Source: Endomychus coccineus (lineage: Eukaryota; Arthropoda; Insecta; Coleoptera; Endomychidae). Taken from it: 64,000 nt of DNA. Of this stretch, positions 46,466-56,169 are shown one piece after another. Location: positions 164,956,388 to 165,020,387 of the forward strand of contig OY294068.1 of assembly GCA_958510875.1 (NCBI GenBank). The letters are read 5' to 3'. The translations under genes were made by a program, and so were the position numbers. The stretch's first letter is position 1. Each line of letters begins with the position of its first letter. A model generated the notes under the pieces. The model was not told where the DNA came from. It ran no database searches and was given only the letters and a program-made list of their open reading frames with translations.

Positions 46466-47439
46466 TCAATCAATTATAAACACAAGCTTTCAAATAACCT
46501 ACTAAACTAGTATTACCAAAAACATATCAATATATAATAAATTAACCTGCTGTTACATTGCCGTTTGCTATTTCCTGCATCGAAAAGCAAAATTCGCTAG
46601 CGGAGCCTTTACCGCTTTGGCCACAACCGCCGATGCAGTTTGAACATTGAGTAAGGTATATCAACCGTTGATTAGCTCGCCCGCCGTCGGATGTGGAGAT
46701 AGTAATTTTAATATCACCCTCGGACGTAGCGGTAGATACTCGCTTAAAATAAAGATGGAATCACTGATTAGTGATTATCTCTACGGCTTATCTCACAGAT
46801 GCATATGACCTAGTTCCCTAGATGTACAGTTACCCTCCAAGGCCGTGGTAGAAACAAAACCCCTAGTTCCCTATAGAACTTTGCTCTAAAATTATCGGAT
46901 GATCGTTATATACATATGTTTGAAAGGAGGGACTTTCAACTGCACAGGCAAGTGTTGAGGTAGGGAGGAGCGCGTGTAGGTCTCTCTACAGTTAGGTGTT
47001 TGTATAAAAACTCAATTGATTCAGATTAGAGATATTTCGGAAATAGCATCAATTCATCATCTTACCCAGATTTTTTTTTTCAATATCATGTATTAAATTG
47101 TTATATAGATGTTTTCTCATCTCAGCTATCCTAGCTGATACGACAATTATTATTGGATAGAAAAATATGAATAAAACACGAATCCACAATTTAATAACTG
47201 TATATTACCAATTTGACAATTATTGATTGCAAATTAGATATATTTCACATGAACACTGTGATGGTCAGAATTTGAATAGAGCTGTCCGTTTCTTTGTGAT
47301 ATGCCACCATTTTTACGGATAAAAACAAAAAATTTTACTTTGTTAAATATCACCCTATTTGAAAGAAAGTTGATTGCAAATTCGAACTCAACAGTACATT
47401 ATCAAAACATACAATGAGAAAACATTGAAACATCATAAG

Positions 47440-48799
47440 TAAAGTGAGGCATTTATGAAATTTTCATATTTGGTATATTTTTCATATCACATGAAATTTT
47501 ACCGAATTACTTATATTTTTAACTATTTTTTAATTTTTAGCATACCTGTAACAGTTTTACAAACTTACTTTCTTCAAAAGTATTGTAAATTTGATATACC
47601 AAGCGAAAGAACTCTAAGAAAAACAGAAATTGACAATTCATATTCCTCGTTACTTAATATCATCAGATTAGAAATAGTGAACAGTTATTTTTTTATAAGT
47701 GTAGATGGAACGACAGATGCCTCAAGATGTTACATTACCCATTTAATGATTGGGGCTCTTAAGAATGAAAATTTTACAAAATCATACTTAATTGCTTGCA
47801 ATGAACTTCCTCAAACAAATGCCTTAACTCTTACTAGACTTATACAAGACACTTTAACAAACTTTTTTCTTCCTGAGGCTATTCCTAACGAAAAGTTTAT
47901 ACTTCTCCTATCAGATGCAGCACCTTATATGGTCAAGACAAGACAGGCCAAAACTTGAACATTTTTTATACGCAATTAATTGATACTACTTGTTTGGCCC
48001 ATGCATTAAATAGGGTGGCAGAAGAAGTTAGAAAAAACTTTCCCCTCGTAAATGATTTGATATTTTGCATAAGAAAAATATTTTTAAAAGCTTCACTTGG
48101 AATACAATTTTATAGAGAGCATTTACCTAATCTTCCTCTTCCACCTCAACCCATTTTAACACGTTGGGGAACGTGGTTAGAGGGTGCTTCTTTTTATGTC
48201 GAAAACTTTACGCGAATAAGAACTGTTATACAAGAATTTGAAGATGATTCTTCTCAGTCTCTCTTACAAGCCAAAAAATCACATTTTATGTCAACATGTT
48301 TCATTTATTAGAACCAATTATAATTTCATTTCAAACACTATTAACCAATTAGAGTCATCCAAATTATCTTGGATAGAGGCGGTAAATTTAATAAAATAAT
48401 TTGAGCAAAAATACAAAAATGTTCCGGAACATATTGAAAACCAATTTTGTCACATTTAAAAAACGCCCCTATTACGTCTGTTGACTTAGAGAGAAGCTTT
48501 TCTGCATCTAAAAATATGTATACTGATAGGAGGCGAAACTTTTTGTTAGACAATTTCGAGAAAAATTGTTTATTGTTTTAATAATTAAATTAATCATGTA
48601 AAAATTGTTTTGGTAGATATATTTTTAAATAATAAAATATTGAACTATGTTTTGTTTTATTTCCAACTACCCCATAAAAAGCAATTGATTGGGAAAATAA
48701 AAATATTAATTTTTAAATAATTTCATATTTCAACTAAATTTCTTTTATATATATGATCATATTCCCTACTTTATTTTCTTCATATTTGCCTCACTTTAA
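47440..48799 (+). mobile_element. hAT element with 8-bp target duplication
   Basis: Termini are TAAAGTGAGGCATTTATGAA at 47440 and TTCATATTTGCCTCACTTTA ending at 48798, an inverted pair. ATCATAAG flanks both sides (47432-47439 and 48800-48807, with one extra A at 48799). The tandem duplicate of the flank at 49138-49150 (ACATCATAAATATTTATATG) is the empty site. It encodes a hAT-type transposase. Confidence 0.88.
47455..48590 (+). pseudogene. hAT transposase (DUF659 type), one main frameshift
   Basis: Frame 1 (47455-47958): IPSERTLRKTEIDNSYSSLL, then FFISVDGTTDASRCYITHLM, then [19 protein letters not shown]. The catalytic-type aspartates are in SVDGTTD and [10 protein letters not shown] shift near 47945 leads to frame 2 (47955-48311): [20 protein letters not shown] (the C..H region) and [18 protein letters not shown] with the conserved RWxTW. 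C-terminal dimerisation sequence (TSVDLERSFSASKNMYTDRR) reads at about 48475-48535 in a further frame. The BED finger is absent. Few lesions, so a young copy. Confidence 0.85.
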
Positions 48800-49676
48800 A
48801 TCATAAGAATTCATATGAAAATAAATTAATGGTACACATAGCTACTAAGGTTAATTATGTTAAGATAGTAAACGAAAAGAGATTAAACTGTCGGTAATCA
48901 CATTCAGAAGATTGTATCACGTAGTATTTAATAGGGTCAAAAAAGTGGATTTTCCTTAATCTAATTGCTCGTTAAGTAGATTGTTTCAAGGATTATTGTG
49001 TTTGAATATCTCTACAGATTGTAATAATGAAAACAAGAAATTCTACTTTGTTAAATATCACCCTATTTAAAAGAAAGTTGATCGCAAATTCGAACTCAAC
49101 AGTTCATTATCAAAACATACAATGAGAAAACATTGAAACATCATAAATATTTATATGAAAAAAAAATTAATGGTACATATAGCTACTAAGGTTAATTATG
49201 TTGAGATAGTAAACGGAAAGAGATTAGACTGTCGGTAATTACATTCTGAAGATTGTATCACGTGGAATTTAATAGGGTCAAAAAAGTGGAATTTCCTTAA
49301 TCTAGTTGCTCGTTAAGTAGATTGTTTCAAGGATTATTGTATTTAAATATCTCTACAGATTGTAATAGATTAAGTTTTCTACAATTCTTAATTTTATGTA
49401 AAATATTTAGGTTTTCTAGCGGTGGAAAACCATAGTCAAAGTATAAAGGTCTGTTGGAGCCTCACCATAGATAACTCTACTCCGTAGAATGAAATGTTCC
49501 GTGTTAGGTACCGAAACCGCGATAAGAGCGCCGCGCGCGGAATGGAAGCCTACTAAATGATGGTTTGGAGGGAAATTCGAATCAAGTTACATAGCACATA
49601 GCTGCAAATTTTGTTTTCTAACAATTGAAGTAGGAAACGAAAGTAGATAGCTTTAGCAATAGTTTTTATTCAGAGC

Positions 49677-49935
49677 TAAAACAGAAACATATAAAATATA
49701 CATATAAATACAATTAAACATCAAAAACAATAGAAATGACTTAACACGCCGACTGCCAAGGTAATTTTCAGGATTTCGGTGTGAAAATGAGCTAATTTTT
49801 TCAATAAAGTTTTTTGATGTTGCATTCAAAGTGTTAAAAAAGAAATACGTAAAATATACATATGAATATAATTAAATATCGAGACTAATTACAATGGGTT
49901 AAAACAAAAATACATAAAATATACAAATGAAGTTG
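49677..49935. repeat. Three loose repeats inside the P element
   Basis: ACATATAAAATATACATATA, ATACGTAAAATATACATATG and ATACATAAAATATACAAATG at about 49688, 49845 and 49910, two of them followed by A(A/T)TTAAA(C/T)AT(C)-type sequence. They are probably subterminal repeats of the P element. Confidence 0.4.
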
Positions 49936-50242
49936 AAATTCACTGATACTTTAATAATGTTTGTTATTTTTTCCAAAATATTTTAGTTTGGGCAATGTTG
50001 GATAGCATAAATAACAGAATATTATAGCACTTTACCAAATTTTTTATGAATTCAAAATTGCAGTACTTTAGCCTTTCAACTTTTGTCCACCATATTTTAG
50101 TTCATTTTTACTATATATCCCACTACATCTGACAGTGATGCAGCTTCCAAGGGTCTTAAAATTTTCAAATGCTTGGGTAAGTGAAATGATGGTTCTTCCG
50201 AAGTTTCTACTTGTGGTTCACTGATCCCCGTGAGAAATAAGA

Positions 50243-50760
50243 TTATTGATTAAAACTGATAAAAATAATTATGATACAATTTGTATAACATATAATGTGA
50301 AATACACACCTGCATATGAACTGCTGAAGTGTTACAAGTATACCACTTCTATCTTCTTCACAATTTGCTCCAATAGAATGCTTCGATACCAAATTATTAA
50401 CTAGCAAAGATTTATAAAATGGTCCAAGTGCTTTACATGTTGGCTTGATAAATCTTTGGCCTCTCTGCCTAATTCGCCCAAAAAAAATTTCAAGGGGATC
50501 TTGATTAATATTTTTCAGTTTTTTACCTATTCTCTTCACAGTACATAGTTTCTATAATTTTGAGTGATTCTTTCCAATGCGTCATATGCAAATTATTCTT
50601 AAAAATAGAGACTCGAGTCCTTAGTAGGTACCCTCTTCGTTCATAGCTGCAAATCCATTTAAGCTATCAAAAAATTATCCCAAAACCAAAGAAATTCCGC
50701 AGTTTCACTGGCTCTTCTCTCCATTTTAAGTGTTCCATTTGAACCAACTTGTTTTGGAAT
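50243..50760 (-). pseudogene. P-element (THAP9-type) transposase C-terminus
   Basis: Open frame 50539-50243: NQDPLEIFFGRIRQRGQRFI, then KPTCKALGPFYKSLLVNNLV, then SKHSIGANCEEDRSG. NQDPLENFFGxIRxxGxxxxxPTxxxFxxxFKSLLxNN is the signature of the P-element/THAP9 C-terminal domain. Upstream (50760-50545) remnants such as MERRASETAEFLWFWDNF and THWKESLKIIETM continue the family in broken frames. The THAP finger and most of the RNase H-like core are missing. Confidence 0.85.
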
Positions 50761-51450
50761 TTGAAGATTCAGATATACACTTATTTTATATAATCTGACA
50801 CAAATTAAACTTACCATTAATTGCCATAAGGTTAATAGTCAACAGTTCTACTCAAAACTTGAGCAAATATGGCTACTATTGAACAACAATAACAATCGCA
50901 TGCGCATTATAATTTCTATTAATTTCGGACGCTTGACACGCCCTCCCGTGTTTTGGAAGCGAAATACTTTCGCCGGCCATGACAGTTTTGGTCCCTACCA
51001 TAAGACATTTCATTCTATGCTAGTAGAGTTATCTATGAGCCTCACTATCATCGTTTCTCGCGCCGGGTGACGTCACCCGTCTCCTCCAATCACAGCCTTG
51101 CTCTCATCGGTGAAAGGTCGCATCCCTGGTTCACGTTGTAGAGTACTTACCTAACATACTATTTATTAAATTCAAATTCAAGAGCGCGACATTCCCGCGA
51201 AATAAACGATCAATCAGCTTGCACTCGAATTTTAAAAACAGTAAAAGGGAGGCTCCAACATATCTTTATACTTTGACTATGGGGAAAACGGTGTTGGGTT
51301 TCTATAAAGTGGTTTGAAAAATTTGAATTACTTTCATTCAACTGAAATAACTTGAAATGTTCCTTATATCTAACTTCAAACGATCTACTTGTTTGACCAA
51401 TGTATATGGCATTATATTCCTCACAAGCTAACTCCTGACTTCCGAAATTA

Positions 51451-52084
51451 TTAGAATCAGTTTATGCATTAAAAAATATGTTCGAAAGTTTTTGGCTTGG
51501 TCTGAAAGTTACATTTAACTTTCGTTTCTTGAAGATATTCCAGATTTTATCAGACATTGGCTCAAAGTACGTCAAGGTATGATGTTCACTTCATTAGATC
51601 CAAGGCAACGGAATTCTATCTGAACAAATAATTTTGAACTCTATTACATAACGAACTGGCTTAACATTGAAATTTCATCTGATAAGCATTGCTCAAAATC
51701 ACGGTCATTACCACTGTTGTTTCTTGTTTTCATGAGAACGTAGTATACGAGTTGAGATAAGTCAATATACTGATTAATAATTGTATCGCAACTTTATAGA
51801 TATCTACAGTAGGCAGTTTCCAAGCACTAACGTATGTGGATGCGGTTACCAGGAACGGATCGCTAACTTTGGTACCTCATTTCTAAATTTCTTCACCATC
51901 TAAATATCATCTGAAGTGGATGTTAGTATGGTAATTTATCAAAATGAGTGAGCTCATGACTAAATGGAAAAACCCGGAAAAACCCGAGAAGAAACCCAAG
52001 CTGAAGAATTTCATAAGTGATCGAAGAATGGAAGCTCTCAAGTTACCCAGAGTCACATCAAGGCTCGTCAAATAATTCAGAAAT
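51451..52084. other. No recognisable gene
   Basis: AT-rich, with possible further PLE sequence just above 51450 that I cannot read. Confidence 0.3.
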
Positions 52085-52660
52085 ACACTAGCTGAACTTG
52101 TCAGGAGGAATAAAAGTTCAACTCTGGGTCTCTGGATACAGTGGAGTTGGGGGAAATGAAATGGCTTAGTCTCTGGCCAGGCGAGGGTTGTCCAGCGCCC
52201 CTGTCAGACCGGAGTCAATGGTCGCTTCATCATGCAAATTGTCTAGGGGTCTGGGCCAACTTGACCAAAAGTGGTATGAATTGTGGCAAGAATCACCACG
52301 CATGAAGCAGGCCAAGCTCTTCATCAAAGAGCCTATGCCTATGCTCTCAAAAAAACTCCTCTCTCTAAGCAGAAGGGACATCAGAGAGACGACTGAAATC
52401 CTAACCGGTCACTGCCTCTCACATTCTGTTGGAATGCGCTGCTTTGATATCGCTCAGGTACAGTCGCTTCGGAGAATCAAAACTGCTCCTAGAATAGCTT
52501 ACAGAAGCAGCGTTGGCAATATTCTGGATTTCTGGGGGGGGGGCACAAACCTGATAGAATAGAATTGGCTTCTGATCACGAAGAGCACAATCGGCCCATT
52601 TGCATTTGCATTTGGTGCTACGCCCCTTTCCCTCAAATTATGATGATGATGATCGAAGAA
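52085..52660 (+). pseudogene. RNase H-bearing LINE tail (R1/LOA/I group)
   Basis: Shifted frames give STLGLWIQWSWG, GNEMA-like sequence at 52153, SSAPVRPESMVASSCKLSRG, YELWQESPRMKQAKLFIKEP, then LSLSRRDIRETTEILTGHCL (52356-52415), then CFDIAQVQ and IGPFAFAFGATPLS near 52590. LTGHC and the surrounding order mark the end of a LINE RNase H domain. An ATG simple tail at 52641-52655 marks the 3' end. The RT is absent. Confidence 0.68.
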
Positions 52661-53467
52661 ACAGAGACAAACTAGTCAAAATATTTGTTCAATCAACAGT
52701 GCTTACATTTGAAAGTCACACCGAAGTATAATCAGTTCAAAAACCAGGGCGAAATCCACGACAGCAGAGAATGTGTTGAGGAAATCGAGAATCCTTTGGC
52801 TTAGGGAGATACCTAAAAATCTATACAGTAACGTTGAGTGACCTCCCACTACTTAAAGGTATTACATTCTGAATTATCTTACTTACTCCATCCTGTCGAA
52901 TTCAATTTATTTTTTGTGTATGTTGAAGATTGGCCTAATGAGTGAGTTTATATTTTTGGAAGGGTCGACACTGAATTATCATACATGTAGAATTGGACAA
53001 ATTATATTGTTCTTCGGAATTTGATTCTCCGATCATGACACATGGTTTTTTGTTCCGCCACTAGCTGAGAATAGAGAATACTGGAAATGACTAGTAGATT
53101 GCAAATCATCTATCGACATCATGACATATTTCTTTAGGCCTAGAATCAAATTGTTTTGATTTGTCCGCTACTGCGTGATATTCCATTTAAACCAAATTTC
53201 AAAATACAATTAAGTATTACATTTATCAAACCGTTGTTTGCAATTTCAAACACATAGCAACATTGAATAGTTTTCAAATTAACTATTAAAGTTTGTACTT
53301 GCAACCCAAGGCTTAATAGATGTAGTGAAGGAATAATATATAGAGACGATGGCAAGGAGAGAAAATGCAATATGCGCTTATTGGCAACATGGCCATGGAG
53401 TCTGATTCGGCTATTTAGCCAAATCAACGTCACAAAAAGTTTTATTTCAGTCCTCCTAAAGTGCAGA
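52661..53467. other. No recognisable gene
   Basis: AT-rich. An open frame at 53146-53478 (-) has no recognised domain. Confidence 0.35.
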
Positions 53468-53475
53468 GTTGGAAT

Positions 53476-53747
53476 CAAAGAGTTCTATATATAGAGTGGA
53501 CTACTAAGCCTTTCACTGGTAAGTTGAAGGACATTCTGTCCTTCTCGCACATGTACTGCGCTCTCATGTTACTTACTGATGTTACTTCGATAAGTGGTAT
53601 TCAATGTAATGAGAGAAGTTAGTAGGAGGGGAGACCGTGCGAGTGAGAGCGCACTACATGAGCGAGAAGGACAGAATGTTCATCAACTTACCAGCACTTT
53701 CCTATGATTAACACACTGCTTGTCTACTCTATATATAGAACTCTTTG
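53476..53747. mobile_element. 272-bp fold-back MITE with perfect 8-bp target duplication
   Basis: Termini are CAAAGAGTTCTATATATAGA at 53476 and the exact complement ending at 53747. GTTGGAAT flanks both sides (53468-53475, 53748-53755). The arms continue with GGTAAGTTGA(A/T)G(A/G)ACATT and CTGTCCTTCTCGC(A/T)CATGTA, so most of the element folds on itself. It is non-coding. The 8-bp duplication fits hAT or P mobilisation. Confidence 0.88.
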
Positions 53748-53959
53748 GTTGGAATATTATTTAATATAAATACGTGACTCAATTTACTTGGATTCTACTT
53801 CTAAACTGTCCTAACGAACTTCATAGTTAGAACATATTCAAGAATGGGGAAAATATATGTCAAACTTAGATGACATAAAAGGAGCAAACAAGGTTAAGTA
53901 CTATGAGTTGAAAGCTGTTTTTATGTCTGTCGCAACCCGTTTCCTCCTTTTTGATTAAT

Positions 53960-54079
<120 letters not shown>

Positions 54080-54243
54080 GGAAAGGATTTCAAAATTGGC
54101 GTGGATAATCGTTTCCAGTGAATTTTCTTTCTAGCGTATTAGTCTATTTTAGCAGTACTAATTCAACATAATGTTCATATTATCGCTACATGAAATCAGT
54201 ATTGTAAGTATATCACTATTGATAAGATAATAATCACCCTTAT

Positions 54244-54282
54244 CCACTACCTTTCGGGTACCAAGTAGTCATCATTAGAGAC
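54244..54282 (-). ncRNA. Decayed hammerhead motif, left PLE tip
   Basis: The minus strand has CTAATGA in place of CTGATGA, losing the essential G5, with stem II ACTAC/GTACCC also damaged. GAAAGG is kept. Judged inactive. Confidence 0.5.
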
Positions 54283-55287
54283 AACTAAATTCTAAAATGT
54301 GGCTGTTTAACTACTATTTGGGGATAATAATATAGACAATGGGTTACCTTCAGCTGAAGATAAATTGGAATTTAATAAATTGCTTCGTCGTTCATACATT
54401 TCTATCTCTTCTAAATTACCTAGATATTTGTCTGTACTGTGTTTTAAAACTGTTAAACTTTCTTGAGAAATAGTATGACCTGTATTCAAAGCATGTTCGG
54501 ATTTTTCACCATTATTTATCTTTATATCGGCAAAATGTTCCTTATAACGAGTTAATATGTTCCTTCTAATTTGACCCATATAGCATTTAGAACACGACTC
54601 ACAATTGATTTTGTAAATCCTGGATTTGTCGAAATCGGAAACGTTGTCAAAGGTATTGCCTAAACGATGTTTTAGCTTGTTCTCACTTCTATATACAAAG
54701 GTTACCGAAAATCTTTGATCAATAATTTAATTTCGGAACCAAAAAGGAAATTGGAACGTAACCAAACTAGAGCCATTACTTTCAAATTCTGCGATAAAAT
54801 TCAAATTCTTCAGTTATTATTAAATTCCATAGCTTTTAACTAAATTTGCAATACAACCAGTTTATAGATGTAAGAACAAACTGAAGCACCGTTTAGGCAA
54901 TACCTTTGATAAAGTTTCCGATTTATACAAATCCGGGATTTACAAAATCAATTGTGAGTCGTGTTCAAAATGCTATGTGGATCAAACTAGAAGGAACATT
55001 TCAGCTCGTTACAAGAAATATTCCGCTTATATGATGAAAAATAATGTTAAAAAATCAGCAGTAGTCGAACATATTTTGAATACAGGGCTCACCATTTCTC
55101 AAGAAAGTTTATCACTCTTAAAACACAGTATAGACAAATATCTAGGTAATTTGGAAGGGATGGAAACGTATAAACGAAAAAGCAATTTATTGAATTCCGA
55201 TTTATCTCCAACTGAGGGTAACCCCTTGTTTACATTATTATCCCCAAATAGTATTTTAACGGGCACATTTTGATTTATAGTTTAGTT

Positions 55288-55329
55288 TACTCTGAGGATG
55301 GCTACTTGGTAGCCGAAAGGTCCTCAGTA
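55288..55329 (+). ncRNA. Hammerhead ribozyme, right PLE tip
   Basis: Box CTGAGGA (55292-55298; position 7 may vary), extra T, perfect 6-bp stem II GGCTAC-TTG-GTAGCC (55300-55314), GAA, stem III AGG/CCT with a one-base loop or AG/CT with three, cleavage nucleotide C (55325), and stem I TACT pairing with AGTA. It directly follows the PLE stop codon (TGA at 55271). Minimal hammerheads with tiny stem III are known at PLE termini and act as dimers. Confidence 0.7.
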
Positions 55330-55918
55330 CTTTGATAGTATTTTTAGTGGATAAGAGTGATTATTATCTTAACAATAGTGTTATAATATATTCACAGTGT
55401 GAACTGTTTTATAGTTTATTGTGAGTATATGATCCAACGATGGAATTAGTTCCTGGTTTAGGTTTGAAGTTAGGTGAATAACCTGCTAGAAACTTTCAAG
55501 AGTAACGAATGTTATCTCTTGGTTTTCAAGAATCATAATAGAATTCATGAAAAGCTACTATGCGATAATTATTCTCAGAAAATCCCACAAACACAAATTG
55601 GTAATGAAGTTAGTCGAGGTTATTAGGGATTATAATGAGTAATTTCCAAGTCAACATCATTAATTCTTTTTGAATATTAAATAACAATTCGTAAGCTAAA
55701 CTTTTCTAAATTAAATACTTATATACTCAAGAAAAGCTTAGGGTGGTTATTAGTGTTATTACCTTCAGACTGTTTCAAGAAACTTCAATTATAAAGTAAG
55801 ATAATTAGAAGCAAATGAATATATGAATATATTCATTCATATCCTGTTGGCTTTTGACAGATAACAATGATAAGGTCTTTCTAGTCCAGATCGAGATCAG
55901 TAACATCACAAACTTATA

Positions 55919-55965
55919 GTTCCAGACAGCTGTTTCACCCTTCACATAAAGATCATCAGTGGAAC
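55919..55965 (-). ncRNA. Hammerhead ribozyme, near-ideal core
   Basis: Minus strand: perfect 6-bp stem I GTTCCA with TGGAAC, box CTGATGA, stem II TCTTT with AAGGG around ATGTG (two G-U pairs), one unpaired T, box GAA, stem III ACA-GC-TGT, and cleavage after the GUC triplet, the most favoured one. All three helices meet the hammerhead layout in 47 bases. Activity is inferred. Confidence 0.75.
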
Positions 55966-56022
55966 GAGCAAGTTTGAAACGTTACTTCTGCAGAGATTGT
56001 TCAGTAACGTTGCATACTTGCT

Positions 56023-56061
56023 CGTTCCACTGACGAGAATAGCTAAACAGCTGTCTGGAAC
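56023..56061 (+). ncRNA. Decayed hammerhead motif, right arm
   Basis: Same GTTCCA/TGGAAC stem I and ACAGCTGTC as the left arm, with box CTGACGA. Stem II is deleted, and GAATAGCTAAAC replaces the GAAAC side. Judged inactive. Confidence 0.5.
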
Positions 56062-56169
56062 TAAAAGTTTGTGACGTTACTGATTGATCTGGACTAGAGG
56101 GACCTTACCATTTCCAATTATAAGTTCAATGAACTAGTAAAGTGAAGCAATTTTAGCCGTTTGCCTATT

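Larger units (their letters stand above)
44344..47276. repeat. Tandem duplication, two units of about 1.46-1.48 kb
   Basis: Unit 1 is 44344-45798 and unit 2 is 45799-47276. Equivalent landmarks: ATCTGGCTATCCTTAACTGT (44370 and 45824), ATGTCTATTCAGATGACAGT (44758 and 46233), CCACAACCGCCGATGCAGTT (45146 and 46620), GGAGCGCGTGTAGGTCTCTC (45486 and 46968). The units differ at a few percent of positions. Each contains the same LINE RNase H fragment on the minus strand. Confidence 0.9.
47328..49371 (-). repeat. Tandemly duplicated PLE tail (two units, one split by hAT)
   Basis: Unit 1 is 47328-47439 plus 48800-49028, split by the hAT element; unit 2 is 49032-49371. Shared strings include TTTGTTAAATATCACCCTAT, GAACTCAACAG, ACATACAATGAGAAAACATT, TAGCTACTAAGGTTAATTAT and TTCAAGGATTATTG. 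On the minus strand the unit starts in the PLE C-terminal code (LLQSVEIFKYNNP) and runs into the 3' untranslated region. Confidence 0.85.
49466..51037 (-). mobile_element. Internally deleted P element
   Basis: Termini are CATAGATAACTCTACTCCGT at 49466 and the complement of CATAGATAACTCTACTAGCA ending at 51037, with TAGAATGAAATGT continuing in both. A perfect 8-bp target duplication AGCCTCAC lies at 49458-49465 and 51038-51045. At 1572 bp with only the C-terminal part of a transposase, it is a non-autonomous deletion derivative. Confidence 0.88.
49431..51281. mobile_element. P-type MITE carrying a nested P element
   Basis: Outer termini are CATAGTCAAAGTATAAAGGT at 49431 and the complement of CATAGTCAAAGTATAAAGAT ending at 51281, extending to TGTTGGAGCCTC on both sides. 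The flanks are TGGAAAAC (49423-49430) and GGGAAAAC (51282-51289), an 8-bp duplication with one difference. Without the nested element (49466-51045) the outer element is only about 270 bp and non-coding. The host site is the PLE coding end. Confidence 0.8.
49000..51450 (-). mobile_element. PLE 3' portion, split by the P-type MITE
   Basis: On the minus strand the GIY-YIG domain reads ACEEYNAIYIGQTSRSFEVR then YKEHFKLFQLNESN (about 51440-51330), then HFIETQHRFP up to 51289. After the MITE (49431-51281) coding resumes with PLENLNILHKIKNCRKLNLL and QSVEIFKYNNP (49420-49330). The GIY-YIG endonuclease cuts DNA for PLE integration. The RT is absent, and the tail is duplicated below 49371. Confidence 0.75.
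54235..55330. mobile_element. Two PLE 3' ends in head-to-head inverted pair with hammerhead tips
   Basis: Left copy (-, 54740-54307): KLKHRLGNTFDNVSDFDKSR, then KINCESCSKCYMGQIRRNIL, then SEHALNTGHTISQESLTVLK. Right copy (+, 54840-55273): FAIQPVYRCKNKLKHRLGNT, KINCESCSKCYVDQTRRNIS and EHILNTGLTISQESLSLLKH. CxxCxKxYxGQxRRN is the GIY-YIG endonuclease of PLEs. YVDQ in the right copy replaces the usual glycine. Both copies are 5'-truncated and meet near 54760. Each ends at a hammerhead-type motif on the outer side. Confidence 0.85.
55864..56118. mobile_element. Small inverted-repeat element bearing a hammerhead
   Basis: The left arm (ATGATAAGGTCTTTCTAGTC, GATCAGTAACATCACAAACT, AGTTCCAGACAGCTGTTT) matches the right arm in complement (GGTAAGGTCCCTCTAGTC and partners) over about 70 bp. 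A second inner pair, GTGGAACGAGCAAGTTTG-type against CATACTTGCTCGTTCCAC, makes nearly the whole 255 bp palindromic. It is non-coding. Each arm carries a hammerhead, intact on the left and deleted in stem II on the right. Confidence 0.75.
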
